DNA of 64,000 nucleotides from Paenibacillus pasadenensis DSM 19293 (GTDB lineage Bacteria > Bacillota > Bacilli > Paenibacillales > Paenibacillaceae). The notes below the pieces were generated by a model. It did no database searches, had not been told where the DNA came from, and saw nothing but the letters and a program-made list of their open reading frames with translations. The position numbers and the translations under genes are program-made. Shown in pieces: positions 51,984 to 60,890 of this stretch. Position 1 is the stretch's first letter. Each line of letters starts with the position of its first letter. The stretch covers positions 245,885 to 309,884 of the forward strand of contig NZ_KE383849.1 of NCBI RefSeq assembly GCF_000422485.1, read 5' to 3'.

Positions 51984-53336
51984 CTATCCGATGATGATCT
52001 TGCCTTCCGGATGCTTGTAATATTCCTTGCTGGCCTTGGGCCGGAGAGCGTACGCCATCGTCAGCGGGCCGAGCCTGCCGGCGAACATGACGAAGCTGAT
52101 CACGAGCTTGCTGACATCCTGCAGCCCCGGCGTAATGCCGGTGCTCAGCCCGACCGTGCCGAACGCCGACACCGTCTCGAACAGGATGCGCAGGAAGTCG
52201 CGGTCCTCGAGCGTGCAGAGCACCATCGTCGAGGCGAGCACGATGGCGATCGACAGCATCGTGATCGTCAGCGCCTTGAGGATGCGCTCCTTGGCGAGCC
52301 GGTAGCGGAACAGCACGATGTCCTCCTTGCCCCGGAGCATCGCCCACATCGCCGCCGCGAGCGTCATGAACGTCGTCGTCTTGATGCCGCCGCCGGTCGA
52401 GCCGGGCGACGCTCCGATGAACATGAGGAGGATCATGAAGAACAGGCTCGCCTGGGTCAGCGCTCCGATGTCCACCGAGTTCGGTCCGGCGGTGCGCGTC
52501 GCGACCGATTGGAACAGCGACGCGAGCAGCTTGCCGCCGAGGTCGAGCGGTCCCATCGTGCCGGCATTCCCGTATTCGAACAGGAAGATGACGGCCGTCC
52601 CGAGCGCCACCAGGCCGCCGCTTGTCAGCAGCACGACCTTGGAGTGCAGCGTCAGCCGCCGATGCCTGCGGAAGTCGACCAGATCGGACAGGACGATGAA
52701 GCCGAGGCCGCCGAGGATGACGAGCGAGACGGTGACGAGATTGACGAGCGGATCCGCGACATAGGCGGTCATGCTGCTGTAGTTGCCCATGATGTCGAAG
52801 CCGGCGTTGTTGAACATGGACACCGCATGGAAGATGCCGTAATAGACGGCCTGCCCGGGCGGCATGTCGGACAGGAAGCGCAGCGCATACAGCAGCGCGC
52901 CGCAGCCCTCGATGACGAGCGAGTACAAAAGGACGCGGCGGATCAGCCGTACGATGCCCTCCATCGAGCCTTGGTTCATCGCCTCCTGCAGCAGCAGCCG
53001 CTCCTTGAGCGAGATGCGCTTGCGCAGCACGAGCGCGAACAGCGTCGCCATCGTCATGAAGCCGAGTCCGCCGATCTGGATCATCACCAGGATGATGAGC
53101 TGGCCCGCCAGCGAATAATGCGTTCCGGTGTCGACGACGACGAGGCCCGTGACGCAGGTAGCGGATGTCGCCGTGAACAGCGCGTCGATCCAGCGCGTCC
53201 TCAGGCCGTCCGCGGTCGCGAACGGCTGCATCAGCAGCAGCGAGCCGAGCGCGATGATGAAAGCGAAGCCGGCGATCAGAATCCTCGGCGGGGAAGGGAT
53301 GAGCAGCTGCCTCAGCTGCAGCCTCCAAGCGGTCAT
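51984..53336 (-). CDS. ktrB: K+ uptake channel subunit KtrB/KtrD
   Basis: 450 residues, Trk/Ktr/HKT superfamily, four repeated pore units. Selectivity stretches: TATSATCVTGL, HAVSMFNNAGFD, QSVATRTAGPNSVD and ETVSAFGTVGLSTG; the third lacks the usual TGGF-type loop glycine pattern only slightly. GASPGSTGGGIKTTTF gating loop is present. Start at 53336 (MTAWRLQL) by comparison with relatives; an ATG at 53369 would add 11 residues and sits too near the terminator hairpin. First gene of the operon. Confidence 0.92.
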   Translation of the reverse strand: MTAWRLQLRQLLIPSPPRILIAGFAFIIALGSLLLMQPFATADGLRTRWIDALFTATSATCVTGLVVVDTGTHYSLAGQLIILVMIQIGGLGFMTMATLFALVLRKRISLKERLLLQEAMNQGSMEGIVRLIRRVLLYSLVIEGCGALLYALRFLSDMPPGQAVYYGIFHAVSMFNNAGFDIMGNYSSMTAYVADPLVNLVTVSLVILGGLGFIVLSDLVDFRRHRRLTLHSKVVLLTSGGLVALGTAVIFLFEYGNAGTMGPLDLGGKLLASLFQSVATRTAGPNSVDIGALTQASLFFMILLMFIGASPGSTGGGIKTTTFMTLAAAMWAMLRGKEDIVLFRYRLAKERILKALTITMLSIAIVLASTMVLCTLEDRDFLRILFETVSAFGTVGLSTGITPGLQDVSKLVISFVMFAGRLGPLTMAYALRPKASKEYYKHPEGKIIIG

Positions 53337-53372
53337 AGGCGGCCATTCTCCTTTTTTTGCACACGACAAATA

Positions 53373-53394
53373 GGCACCGGAAACACCCGGTGCC
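53373..53394 (-). terminator. Hairpin between c-di-AMP riboswitch and ktrB
   Basis: Perfect 8-bp stem GGCACCGG/CCGGTGCC (53373-53380 with 53387-53394), then minus-strand TATTTGT. Likely the riboswitch's terminator, although the T-run is interrupted. Confidence 0.6.
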
Positions 53395-53419
53395 CAGCGC
53401 CTGTGTGAGTCCTGTCATG

Positions 53420-53573
53420 GAAGCCTCCGAGGTTAGCTGACGGATTCGGGCGTGACGGCCGCCCTATCCCCCCGGAAAAGTTCCGAGCGGAATTCACCCC
53501 TGCGGATCGGCTGTCCGGCTCCACGAGCCGCCGTCCGCGCTGGTTCCCCCGTTCCCGGCGCTTGTCGTCCGGA
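53420..53573 (-). ncRNA. ydaO/yuaA-type c-di-AMP riboswitch upstream of ktrBA
   Basis: Minus-strand reading shows the class hallmarks in order: GCCGGGAACGGGGGAACCAG, CAGGGGTGAATTCCGC, GGAACTTTTCCGGGGGGATA-type segment, and CCCGAATCCGTCAGCTAACC followed by TCGGAGGC. Cyclic di-AMP binding turns off expression of K+ importers in Firmicutes, which fits ktrB-ktrA downstream. Confidence 0.92.
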
Positions 53574-53838
53574 ATTCGGCAGTTTAAAGTTCTATAGGAT
53601 CGGATTTGATTATATAGGATAAAGGACAGGTTACCAAATGCGTCCGCAGGCGTTGGCGGCCGATTTGCTTCGTTTTTGGAGGCTGGCGGACATTGCGGAG
53701 GATGCTAGCCCCTCCGCGCTCGCTCTTTTGCCCGCTGGCTCGTCCGCGCGGCCGGGCGGCATGGATAAAAGGAAAGCCGCTGTGGTAAGGTTAAACCATG
53801 GATCCAACCAGGCAGCGCCATCAGCAAGGAGGACTTCG

Positions 53839-55461
53839 ATGAATTCATCCCATCTTGACCAGGCTTTTCGAAGATACGTTTGGTGTGGCGCAATCGGAGC
53901 CGCTTTATTCCTGCTGCTGCAGGTCATCCCCTCGGCAGCCGGAGTCGGCGCGGAGAGCGAGCCGGTCCACCCGGTCAGCCGCGGGCAGGCGATGGCGGCT
54001 GCGGCCGACTTTGCCCAGAAGCAGCTGCGCGCGCTGCCCCAGAACGCCCACGCGGTCCATCAGGCCGACAGGCTGATGGCGGGCTATGTGGCGAAGGAGA
54101 AGCTGGGCAAGACGCTGGACAGCAGCGCCGGACTCAAGGTGCCCGTCGATGTCTGGCAGGTGACGCAGAACTTCGACGACGGCCGGCGGCTGCTCGTCGA
54201 GATCGGCATGACGAGCGGCAAGCTCGTCGGCTGGAAGCAGGTGCTCGGTCCGACCGGAGGCGACGGAGGAAGCTCCGCGCTGGAGGGCGAGGCGCTGGAC
54301 CGGACGGTCCAGCGACAGGCCGACGAGCTCGGACTCGGCCAGCTGCGACGCTCGGGCCCGGCCAAAGAGGGCTCCGTCCGCTACGAGGCGGCGGCGATCA
54401 CCGTCGGCGAAGCGGGCCTGATCGTCCTCGCCGCCGGCGAGCGCCTGGAGGGCGAGATCAGGCTGACCCGCTTCCAGCCCGTCTACGAGGTCCCTGCCTC
54501 CTACGCCGCCTATACGATGGAGCAGGACCGGCTCGGCGAGCAATTGTCGCTGCTCGGCAATCTGCTGCCGTCCGGTATCATGACGCTGCTGGCCATCGTC
54601 TACGCCATCGTCATGAGGCGCTTCACGTCGTTCCGCCGGGGCTGGGCGCTGGCGCTGGTCTTCCTCGCCTTCTACACAATCAACAACTTCAATCTGCTGG
54701 ACGGCTTGCGGGCGATCTACGGGGGCGAGGTCAACGCAGAGCTGGCGGCGATGGCCCAGCTCGTCTTCATGACGGCGCTCACCTTCGTCATGGCGGTCGG
54801 AGCGTACTTCTCGCTCGTGGCCGGAGACGGGCTGTGGCGAGCCCAGGGCCGGCCGCTCTGGACCGCCGGCTCGGAGCCCGGCTTCGGAGCCGAGGCGTGG
54901 AGCGCGATGAAGCTTTCCTACGCGTTCGCCTTCCTGCTGCTCGGCCTGCAGACGCTCATCCTCGGCGGTCTCTCGGCCGCCACAGGCGCCTGGGCGACGA
55001 CGGACGTGACCCAGTCGCCGTACAACATGGCGGCGCTCTGGCTCATGCCGCTGCTCGCATGGTGCGCCGCCATCCAGGAGGAGGCGGTGTACCGGCTGTT
55101 CGGCATCGGCCTGCTGATGAAATGGATCAAAAATCCGTTCCTCGCCTCGCTCATCCCGACGGTGATCTGGGCGCTCGGCCATGTCACCTACCCGATCTAT
55201 CCGTCGACGACGAGGCTCATCGAGCTGACGATCCTCGGCCTGCTGTTCTCGTACCTGTTCCTGAAATTCGGCTTCTTCACCGCCGTCTTCACCCATGCGG
55301 TCATGAACAGCGTGCTCATGTCGATGTCCCTGTTCATGACCGGCCGTCCGGCCGAGACGGTCGCCGGCGTCATCTACATCGTCGCGCCGATCGCCGTCGC
55401 GTGGCTGATGCGGCGGTACGGCCTGCAAAGGCGCGCGGCCGCCTATCCGCCGCCGGCCTGA
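53839..55461 (+). CDS. CPBP-family intramembrane metalloprotease
   Basis: 540 residues. N-terminal membrane helix (about 13-30), an outer domain of about 200 residues, then seven or eight membrane helices with the CPBP (Abi) motifs: EEAVYR (about residue 413), ALGHVTYPIYPS, and FTHAVMNSVLM. The Glu and His residues are the predicted metal ligands, as in Rce1-type proteases. The large outer domain with repeated PepSY-like strands (WQVTQNFDDGRRLLVEIG) is uncommon. Start at 53839 has AAGGAGG at 7 nt; the ATG at 53638 lies much further upstream without a site. Substrate unknown. Confidence 0.85.
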   Translation: MNSSHLDQAFRRYVWCGAIGAALFLLLQVIPSAAGVGAESEPVHPVSRGQAMAAAADFAQKQLRALPQNAHAVHQADRLMAGYVAKEKLGKTLDSSAGLKVPVDVWQVTQNFDDGRRLLVEIGMTSGKLVGWKQVLGPTGGDGGSSALEGEALDRTVQRQADELGLGQLRRSGPAKEGSVRYEAAAITVGEAGLIVLAAGERLEGEIRLTRFQPVYEVPASYAAYTMEQDRLGEQLSLLGNLLPSGIMTLLAIVYAIVMRRFTSFRRGWALALVFLAFYTINNFNLLDGLRAIYGGEVNAELAAMAQLVFMTALTFVMAVGAYFSLVAGDGLWRAQGRPLWTAGSEPGFGAEAWSAMKLSYAFAFLLLGLQTLILGGLSAATGAWATTDVTQSPYNMAALWLMPLLAWCAAIQEEAVYRLFGIGLLMKWIKNPFLASLIPTVIWALGHVTYPIYPSTTRLIELTILGLLFSYLFLKFGFFTAVFTHAVMNSVLMSMSLFMTGRPAETVAGVIYIVAPIAVAWLMRRYGLQRRAAAYPPPA

Positions 55462-55478
55462 CGCGGCCGGCGCAGACG

Positions 55479-55518
55479 AAAAAGACGAAGCGGACTCCCT
55501 CCCGCTTCGTCTCTTTTT
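55479..55518. terminator. Bidirectional terminator between CPBP gene and uvrC
   Basis: GACGAAGCGG (55484-55493) pairs with CCGCTTCGTC (55502-55511); T-run on the plus strand and A-run before it, so it serves both genes. Confidence 0.85.
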
Positions 55519-55539
55519 GCTGGCCGGCCGCCCTCGCCG

Positions 55540-57465
55540 CTACTCCTCGCGCAGCGCCTCGACGATGCGCTCTGCGAGCTTGTCGCCGATGCCGAGCGGA
55601 CGGAAGTCCTCGGCCTTCGCCTCGCGGATCTTCTTGAGCGAGCCGAAATGCCGCAGCAGCTGCTTGCGCCGCTTCTCCCCGATGCCGGAAATCGAGTCGA
55701 GGCGCGACTCGGTCATCGACTTGCCGCGCTGCTCGCGGTGGAACGAGATCGCGAACCGGTGCACCTCGTCCTGGATGCGCTGCAGCAGGTAGAACTCCTG
55801 GCTGTCGCGCGGCAGCGTCACCGGCTCGGGCGGGTCGCCGACCATGAGCTGCGCCGTCTTGTGCTTGGCGTCCTTGACGAGACCGCATACCGGCACCTGC
55901 AGCCCGAGCTCGTTCTCGAGGATGTCGTTGGCCGCGCTGATCTGACCCCGCCCGCCGTCGACGACGATCAGATCCGGCAGCGGCAGCCCTTCCTTGAGCA
56001 CCCGCTCGTAGCGCCTGCGGATGACCTCGCGCATCGTCTCGTAGTCGTCCGGCCCTTGCACCGTGCGCACCTTGTATTTGCGATACTCCTTCTTGTCCGG
56101 CTTGCCGTCGGTGAACACGACCATCGCGGATACCGGGTTCGTGCCCTGGATGTTGGAGTTGTCGAACGCCTCGATGCGGCGGATGTCGGTCATTCCCAAA
56201 TAGGCCGCGAGGCCCGCCTGAGCCTTGACGCTGCGCTCCTCGTCGCGCTCGATCAGCTTGAACTTCTCGTCGAGCGTCACCTTGGCGTTGCCCTCGGCCA
56301 TCGCTACGACCTCGCGCTTGCGGCCGCGCTGCGGCAAATGCACCTTCACCTTGAGCCAGCTCTGGAGCGAGGCCCTCACCTCGTCGGCGGCCGAGCCCGG
56401 GGCCGGGTCCGCGCCGTCCGATTCCGGCTCCGGCTCCGCGAGGCCGTCCGCTTCTGCCGCCGAGTCCGCGGCAGAAGCGGACGCAGCGAGACTTTCCCCG
56501 GCGTCCGCCTCGCCTTCCTTGACGGCCGCGGAGGCGCCTGGCAGCGGCAGCAGGATTTCTTTGGGCAACGCCGGGTTGTCGCTGTAATATTGGGTCACGA
56601 ACGTCATGAAATCGTCATACGCCTCGCCGTAATACGGGAACGACGTCGTGCGCCGCTCGATCAGCTTGCCGCCGCGCATGTAGAGGATCTGCACGCACAT
56701 CCAGCCCTTGTCGGTCGCATAGCCGAACACGTCGCGGTCGAGCGCATCGGACAGCGTGATCTTCTGCTTCTCCATGACGGCGTCGATCGCCTGGATCTGG
56801 TCGCGGTATTCCTTGGCCCGCTCGAACTCCATCGCCTCCGCCGCGGCCGCCATCTTGCGCTGCAGCTCCGCCTTGACCTCGTCCTGGCCGCCGTTCAGGA
56901 AGCGCGCGATCTCCTGCACCATCGCCTCGTACGTGCCCGGCTCGATGTCGTACTCGCATGGAGCGATGCATTGTCCGAGATGATAGTAGAGGCACACCTT
57001 GTCCGGCAAGGTGTTGCACTTGCGCAGTGGATACAGCCGGTCGAGCAGCTTTTTCGTCTGCTGCGCCGCATAGGCGTTCGGATAGGGGCCGAAATATTTC
57101 CCCTTGTCCTTGACGATCCGCCGCGTCACCTCGAGCTTCGGATGCTTCTCGCTCGTGATCTTGATGTACGGGAACGTCTTGTCGTCCTTGAGCAGGACGT
57201 TGTAGCGCGGGTGGTACTGCTTGATGAGGTTGCACTCGAGGATGAGCGCTTCCATGTTGCTTGCCGTCACGATATATTCGAAGTCCCGGATCTCCGAGAC
57301 GAGACGCTGCGTCTTGCCGTTGTGGGTGCCGTTGAAATACGAGCGCACCCGGTTCTTCAGCACCTTCGCCTTGCCGACGTAGATGATGGTGCCTTCCCCG
57401 TTCTTCATCAGATAGCAGCCCGGCTGATCGGGCAGCAGGGCGAGCTTGCCCTTGATGTGGTCCAT
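55540..57465 (-). CDS. uvrC: UvrABC excinuclease subunit C
   Basis: Makes both cuts around DNA lesions in nucleotide excision repair. 641 residues: GIY-YIG domain ([24 protein letters not shown], split, residues 10-33), Cys-rich region ([23 protein letters not shown], about 148-170), UVR domain (about 195-235), RNase H-like endonuclease domain ([14 protein letters not shown]), and C-terminal helix-hairpin-helix pair. An Ala/Glu/Asp-rich insertion of about 50 residues (310-363) splits the middle of the protein and is not typical. Start at 57465 follows GGAGG. Confidence 0.95.
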   Translation of the reverse strand: MDHIKGKLALLPDQPGCYLMKNGEGTIIYVGKAKVLKNRVRSYFNGTHNGKTQRLVSEIRDFEYIVTASNMEALILECNLIKQYHPRYNVLLKDDKTFPYIKITSEKHPKLEVTRRIVKDKGKYFGPYPNAYAAQQTKKLLDRLYPLRKCNTLPDKVCLYYHLGQCIAPCEYDIEPGTYEAMVQEIARFLNGGQDEVKAELQRKMAAAAEAMEFERAKEYRDQIQAIDAVMEKQKITLSDALDRDVFGYATDKGWMCVQILYMRGGKLIERRTTSFPYYGEAYDDFMTFVTQYYSDNPALPKEILLPLPGASAAVKEGEADAGESLAASASAADSAAEADGLAEPEPESDGADPAPGSAADEVRASLQSWLKVKVHLPQRGRKREVVAMAEGNAKVTLDEKFKLIERDEERSVKAQAGLAAYLGMTDIRRIEAFDNSNIQGTNPVSAMVVFTDGKPDKKEYRKYKVRTVQGPDDYETMREVIRRRYERVLKEGLPLPDLIVVDGGRGQISAANDILENELGLQVPVCGLVKDAKHKTAQLMVGDPPEPVTLPRDSQEFYLLQRIQDEVHRFAISFHREQRGKSMTESRLDSISGIGEKRRKQLLRHFGSLKKIREAKAEDFRPLGIGDKLAERIVEALREE

Positions 57466-57516
57466 CGTCCAGAGGCCTCCTTTTCGCGGCGCATCCGCTG
57501 GATTGCCGTACCTTCT

Positions 57517-57546
57517 ATTGTAGCACAGGGGGCTTCGGCGAGTCAG
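57517..57546 (-). promoter_or_regulatory. Candidate sigma-A promoter of uvrC
   Basis: Minus-strand CTGACT (57541-57546), 18-bp spacer, TACAAT (57517-57522). Confidence 0.5.
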
Positions 57547-57622
57547 TCCCCGCCTGTCCGCAAGGGCTGGCGGCCGCTCGGCGGCAATCGCTTCCATCCG
57601 AGCCGGACAGGCAAAATTCGCC

Positions 57623-57652
57623 TTTACATAAGTTCCGGAGTCTGGGTATACT
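57623..57652 (+). promoter_or_regulatory. Candidate promoter of the yqzM-like gene
   Basis: TTTACA (57623-57628), 18-bp spacer, TATACT (57647-57652). Confidence 0.55.
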
Positions 57653-57747
57653 ACTAGGAGAAGTTGTCACGTGAGGTGCTGGCCCCCGGCCATGGACTCC
57701 GCCGCGCCGGCGGCAGGACAGCGATATTGAAGCGAGGAGGACGCACT

Positions 57748-57900
57748 ATGGAGAACGTCAACGTCAGAGACCCGCGCGAGCATGTGAACGAGGAACCGCG
57801 AGACGACCTGAAGGATCTCGTGTTCGGATTCGGCGGCATGATCGGCTTTATGACCGTCGCCTATATCATCATGGTGATTGTCAAATACATCATCGATTAA
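57748..57900 (+). CDS. Small YqzM-like membrane protein
   Basis: 50 residues: an acidic N-terminus (MENVNVRDPREHVNEEPRDD) and one membrane helix (about 28-47). AGGAGG lies 7 nt upstream of the ATG, and promoter and terminator flank it, so it is a real small gene. Resembles YqzM-family proteins of Bacilli in size and layout; function unknown. Confidence 0.7.
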   Translation: MENVNVRDPREHVNEEPRDDLKDLVFGFGGMIGFMTVAYIIMVIVKYIID

Positions 57901-57923
57901 CGTTCCGCTACCCCATCCAACTC

Positions 57924-57961
57924 AACCCTCCGGCCCTCGGCCAGGAGGGTATTCATTTTTT
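57924..57961 (+). terminator. Intrinsic terminator of the yqzM-like gene
   Basis: ACCCTCC (57924-57930) pairs with GGAGGGT (57944-57950), followed by ATTCATTTTTT. Confidence 0.7.
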
Positions 57962-58001
57962 CAAGGTCCTTCTTGCGCCGGCGAGGCGTCTATGGTAGTT
58001 T

Positions 58002-58023
58002 ATTTCTATCTTTATAGAACTAT
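58002..58023. promoter_or_regulatory. ArsR operator copy 1 (upstream of arsR-like gene)
   Basis: ATTTCTATCTTTATAGAACT (58002-58021 and two more bases) aligns with two sites in the arsR-MFS gap (58341-58362, 58378-58399), with ATTTC and GAA half-sites at the same spacing. Lies 20-41 bp upstream of the regulator's start, suiting self-repression. Confidence 0.6.
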
Positions 58024-58042
58024 TGGGAAAGGCGGGGATGAC

Positions 58043-58324
58043 ATGGTCGAGGACAACGAGGACGTCAAGCAAGCCGTCAAGGTCTACAAAGCTCTCGGAG
58101 AACCGACCCGCATAAAAATCGCCATGCTGCTCACGGAAGAACAGAACCTCTGCTGCTCCGACATCAGCGGCAAGCTCGATTCTGTCGCCGGCTCCACGCT
58201 CTCCCACCACCTCAAGCAGCTGACGGAAAGCGGCTTGCTGAAGCAGCGCAAGGACGGAACGTACATTTATTACAGCGTCAACAAAGAGATCGCCCGCAAG
58301 TATGCTCCTTATTTGCTGGAGTAA
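58043..58324 (+). CDS. ArsR-family transcriptional regulator
   Basis: 93 residues; winged helix with VYKALGEPTRIKIAMLLTEE, then LCCSDISGKLDSVAGSTLSHHLKQLTESGLL and KDGTYIYYSVN. The CCS at the start of the recognition helix resembles the CxC of arsenic/cadmium sensors in position but is not the classic ELCVCDL. Start at 58043 follows a GGCGGGG-type site. The MFS exporter is 98 bp downstream with two more operator copies between them, so it is the likely target. Confidence 0.88.
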   Translation: MVEDNEDVKQAVKVYKALGEPTRIKIAMLLTEEQNLCCSDISGKLDSVAGSTLSHHLKQLTESGLLKQRKDGTYIYYSVNKEIARKYAPYLLE

Positions 58325-58340
58325 TTTTTCTTCACCTTTT

Positions 58341-58399
58341 ATTTCGACATATATGGAAATATAACTTCATGGCTATTATTTCGATATTTTTAGAAATAT
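58341..58399. promoter_or_regulatory. ArsR operator copies 2 and 3 (upstream of MFS gene)
   Basis: ATTTCGACATATATGGAAAT (from 58341) and ATTTCGATATTTTTAGAAAT (from 58378), each 22 bp with the final AT, form imperfect inverted repeats 37 bp apart. They share form and spacing with the site upstream of the ArsR gene. Confidence 0.65.
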
Positions 58400-58422
58400 A
58401 AACAAATAGGAGCTGGAGAAAA

Positions 58423-59655
58423 ATGACGGCAAGCTGGAAATGGAAAATCTATATGCTGGCCATCGTCAGCTTTCTGGTCGGCACGTCGGAATACATTATC
58501 GCCGGAATCTTGGATCAGGTCGCCGCCGATATCGGAGTCTCGCTCGCCGCAGCCGGCCAGCTGATCACCGTCTACTCCCTGGCCTATGCCTTCGGAACTC
58601 CTTTCCTGCTGGCCGCCGCGGCCAAGGCCGACCGCAAAAAGCTCATGATCGTCTCCCTCGCCGTCTTCGCCGCCGGCAACTTCGCCGCGCTCGCGTTCAC
58701 CGGCTACGGAGCCTTGATCGTCTCCCGCATCATTCTCGCTCTCAGCAGCGGCGTCTTCATCGTCACCGCGATGACGGTCGCCTCCAAGCTCGCCCCGCCT
58801 GACAAGCAGGGCCGCGCCATCGCGACGCTCGTCATGGGCTTCAGCATGTCGCTGATCATCGGCGTGCCGCTGGGCCGGCTCATCGCCTCCGCGTACGACT
58901 GGAATCTCGTGTTCGGAGCCATCGGCCTGCTCGGCCTGCTCGCGATCCTGCTCGTGATCTATGCGGTTCCGTCGACCGACGGAGAGAAGCCGGCTCCGCT
59001 AAGGGAGCAGCTGAAGCTGCTGGCGAATCCGAGGGTCGCCATCGGACTCCTGATCACGTTTTTCTGGATCGGCGGCTATTCCATCACATATACCTACATC
59101 TCTCCCTTCCTGCTGGACGTGACGGGAATGAGCGATCGAAGCGTGAGCATCGCCTTGTTCGCGCTCGGCATCGCCGCCCTGATCGGCTCCCAGCTCGGGG
59201 GCTTCGGCACGGACCGGTGGGGCTTCCCCCGCATGCTGGTCGGCGGCATGGTTCTCCACTCGATCTTCCTGCTGCTGCTGTTCCTGTTCGCCGACTCTGC
59301 CGCCATCGTCGTTCCGCTGCTCATGCTCTGGTCCATAGCGGCCTGGTCGTCGGGTCCGACCCAGCAGTATCATCTGCTCACGCTGGCGCCTGGAGCGGCC
59401 GGCATCATGCTGAGCCTCAACAGCTCCATGCTCCAGCTCGGCATGGCAGCCGGAGCCGGCCTCGGCGGATTGGCCGTAAAGAGCTCTTCGCTGGCGGCCA
59501 CGAGCGGGATCGGTGCCGCAGCCGTCGCTGTCGCGACGCTGACCGCAGCCGCATCGTTCGGCTATCTCAGCCCGGCAGCCGCGAGGCGCCGAAAGGCGAT
59601 CCTGCCTGGAGCCGGCATCGTCAGGAAGGAGATCGATCTGGAGGACGCCAAGTAA
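58423..59655 (+). CDS. MFS transporter (drug/metabolite efflux type)
   Basis: 410 residues, 12 membrane helices, DHA1-like. Opens with FLVGTSEYIIAGILDQVAADIGVS, a pattern of the AraJ/PbuE/YdhP group of exporters, and has the motif-A-like AAKADRKKLM between helices 2 and 3 and ALIVSRIILALSSGVF. GGAG precedes the ATG. Likely induced when the ArsR-type protein upstream is released; substrate unknown. Confidence 0.85.
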   Translation: MTASWKWKIYMLAIVSFLVGTSEYIIAGILDQVAADIGVSLAAAGQLITVYSLAYAFGTPFLLAAAAKADRKKLMIVSLAVFAAGNFAALAFTGYGALIVSRIILALSSGVFIVTAMTVASKLAPPDKQGRAIATLVMGFSMSLIIGVPLGRLIASAYDWNLVFGAIGLLGLLAILLVIYAVPSTDGEKPAPLREQLKLLANPRVAIGLLITFFWIGGYSITYTYISPFLLDVTGMSDRSVSIALFALGIAALIGSQLGGFGTDRWGFPRMLVGGMVLHSIFLLLLFLFADSAAIVVPLLMLWSIAAWSSGPTQQYHLLTLAPGAAGIMLSLNSSMLQLGMAAGAGLGGLAVKSSSLAATSGIGAAAVAVATLTAAASFGYLSPAAARRRKAILPGAGIVRKEIDLEDAK

Positions 59656-59727
59656 CCATTCCGCAAATCAAGCTCCAGCATCGCCGTCCAGCGGGCGTAG
59701 CGCCTGCCGGACGGCCTCGTCGAGTCA

Positions 59728-59767
59728 AAAAAAGGACAGGAGCGGAAATCCGCTCCTGTCCTTTTTT
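59728..59767. terminator. Bidirectional terminator between MFS gene and yezD
   Basis: A 19-bp perfect stem (59728-59746 with 59749-59767) with A-run and T-run ends and a 2-nt centre. Ends both converging units. Confidence 0.9.
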
Positions 59768-59792
59768 GAGTCGACCCGCGCTGCCGTCGAAA

Positions 59793-59984
59793 TCATCCTT
59801 GGGCAGAGGCGGCCGTTCCTTGCTGCCGTGCCGCGGCAGCTTCGAACCGCTTGCGCTCCGTCCGGTCGATCTGCACGATCCGCCCGTCATGCACGGTGAT
59901 GAGCACCGAGCCGTATTCCAGACCGTTGACCTGATCTGCGATCCGATCGAGCCACGCTTCATCCAATTCCACCGGCTTCGCCAT
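59793..59984 (-). CDS. yezD: YezD-family (DUF2292) small protein
   Basis: 63 residues, typical YezD fold region LDRIADQVNGLEYGSVLITV and HDGRIVQIDRTERKRF; short Ala/Gln-rich tail. YezD proteins are often encoded in sulfur-assimilation operons of Bacilli; role unknown. Its GGAGGG site lies in the end of cysW and the gene starts 3 bp after the cysW stop, so it is the last gene of the sulfate operon. Confidence 0.85.
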   Translation of the reverse strand: MAKPVELDEAWLDRIADQVNGLEYGSVLITVHDGRIVQIDRTERKRFEAAAARQQGTAASAQG

Positions 59985-59987
59985 GAT

Positions 59988-60878
59988 TCATCCCTCCAGA
60001 TCTTGATTCCGCTGAGCGGTCTTCCATTCGACCAGGCTTTTCGCCCCGAGCGTCAGCAGCGCGAGCAGCATGAGCAGCGACGCCGCCGCGAACGATGCGG
60101 AAAACTGGTACTCATTGTATAAAATCTCGACATGCAGAGGCAGCGTGTTCGTCTCGCCCCGGATATGGCCGGAGACGACCGAGACGGCTCCGAACTCGCC
60201 CATCGCGCGGGCGTTGCAGAGCACGAGGCCGTACAGCAGGCCCCACTTGATGTTCGGCAAGGTGACGCTCCAGAAAATGCGGAAGCCCTTGGCGCCGAGC
60301 GTGGCCGCCGCCTCCTCCTCCTGAATGCCCTGAGCCTGCATGAGCGGGATCAGCTCTCTGGCGACGAACGGGAACGTGACGAACATCGTCGCCAGCACGA
60401 TGCCCGGCGGAGCGAACACGACCTGCAGGCCGCGTTCGTCCAGCCACGGCCCCAGGTAGCCCTGGGCGCCGAACAGCAGCAGGAACATGAAGCCGGCGAT
60501 GACCGGCGACACGGAGAACGGCAGATCGATGAGACTGAGCAGCAGACTCTTGCCGCGGAAGCTGAACTTGGCGATGAGCCAGGAGGCCGCGATGCCGAAC
60601 ACCGTGTTGAGCGGCACCGCGATCGCCGCGACGAGCAGCGTCAGCTTGAGCGCCGACACGGCGTCGGGGTCGATGAGCGCGCTCAGGTAGACTTCCCAGC
60701 CGCGCTTGAGCCCTTCGACGAACACGGTGATGAGCGGCAGCAGCACGATCAGCGTCAGGAACAGCACGGCGATGCCGATCAGCAGCCAGCGGACGGCGGC
60801 CGGCTCCGAAGTCGGACGGCCGATGTCGGCCGGAGCCGGCTTGCGGACGGAGCGGGAGGTGGCGATTCCGCCTGCCAT
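59988..60878 (-). CDS. cysW: Sulfate ABC transporter permease
   Basis: 296 residues, six membrane helices, with the EAA-type loop contacting the ATPase ([21 protein letters not shown]) and the CysW-typical [21 protein letters not shown]. Partner of CysT in the membrane. AGGAGGG precedes the ATG, 12 bp after the cysT stop. Confidence 0.93.
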   Translation of the reverse strand: MAGGIATSRSVRKPAPADIGRPTSEPAAVRWLLIGIAVLFLTLIVLLPLITVFVEGLKRGWEVYLSALIDPDAVSALKLTLLVAAIAVPLNTVFGIAASWLIAKFSFRGKSLLLSLIDLPFSVSPVIAGFMFLLLFGAQGYLGPWLDERGLQVVFAPPGIVLATMFVTFPFVARELIPLMQAQGIQEEEAAATLGAKGFRIFWSVTLPNIKWGLLYGLVLCNARAMGEFGAVSVVSGHIRGETNTLPLHVEILYNEYQFSASFAAASLLMLLALLTLGAKSLVEWKTAQRNQDLEG

Positions 60879-60890
60879 GGGCGATCCCTC

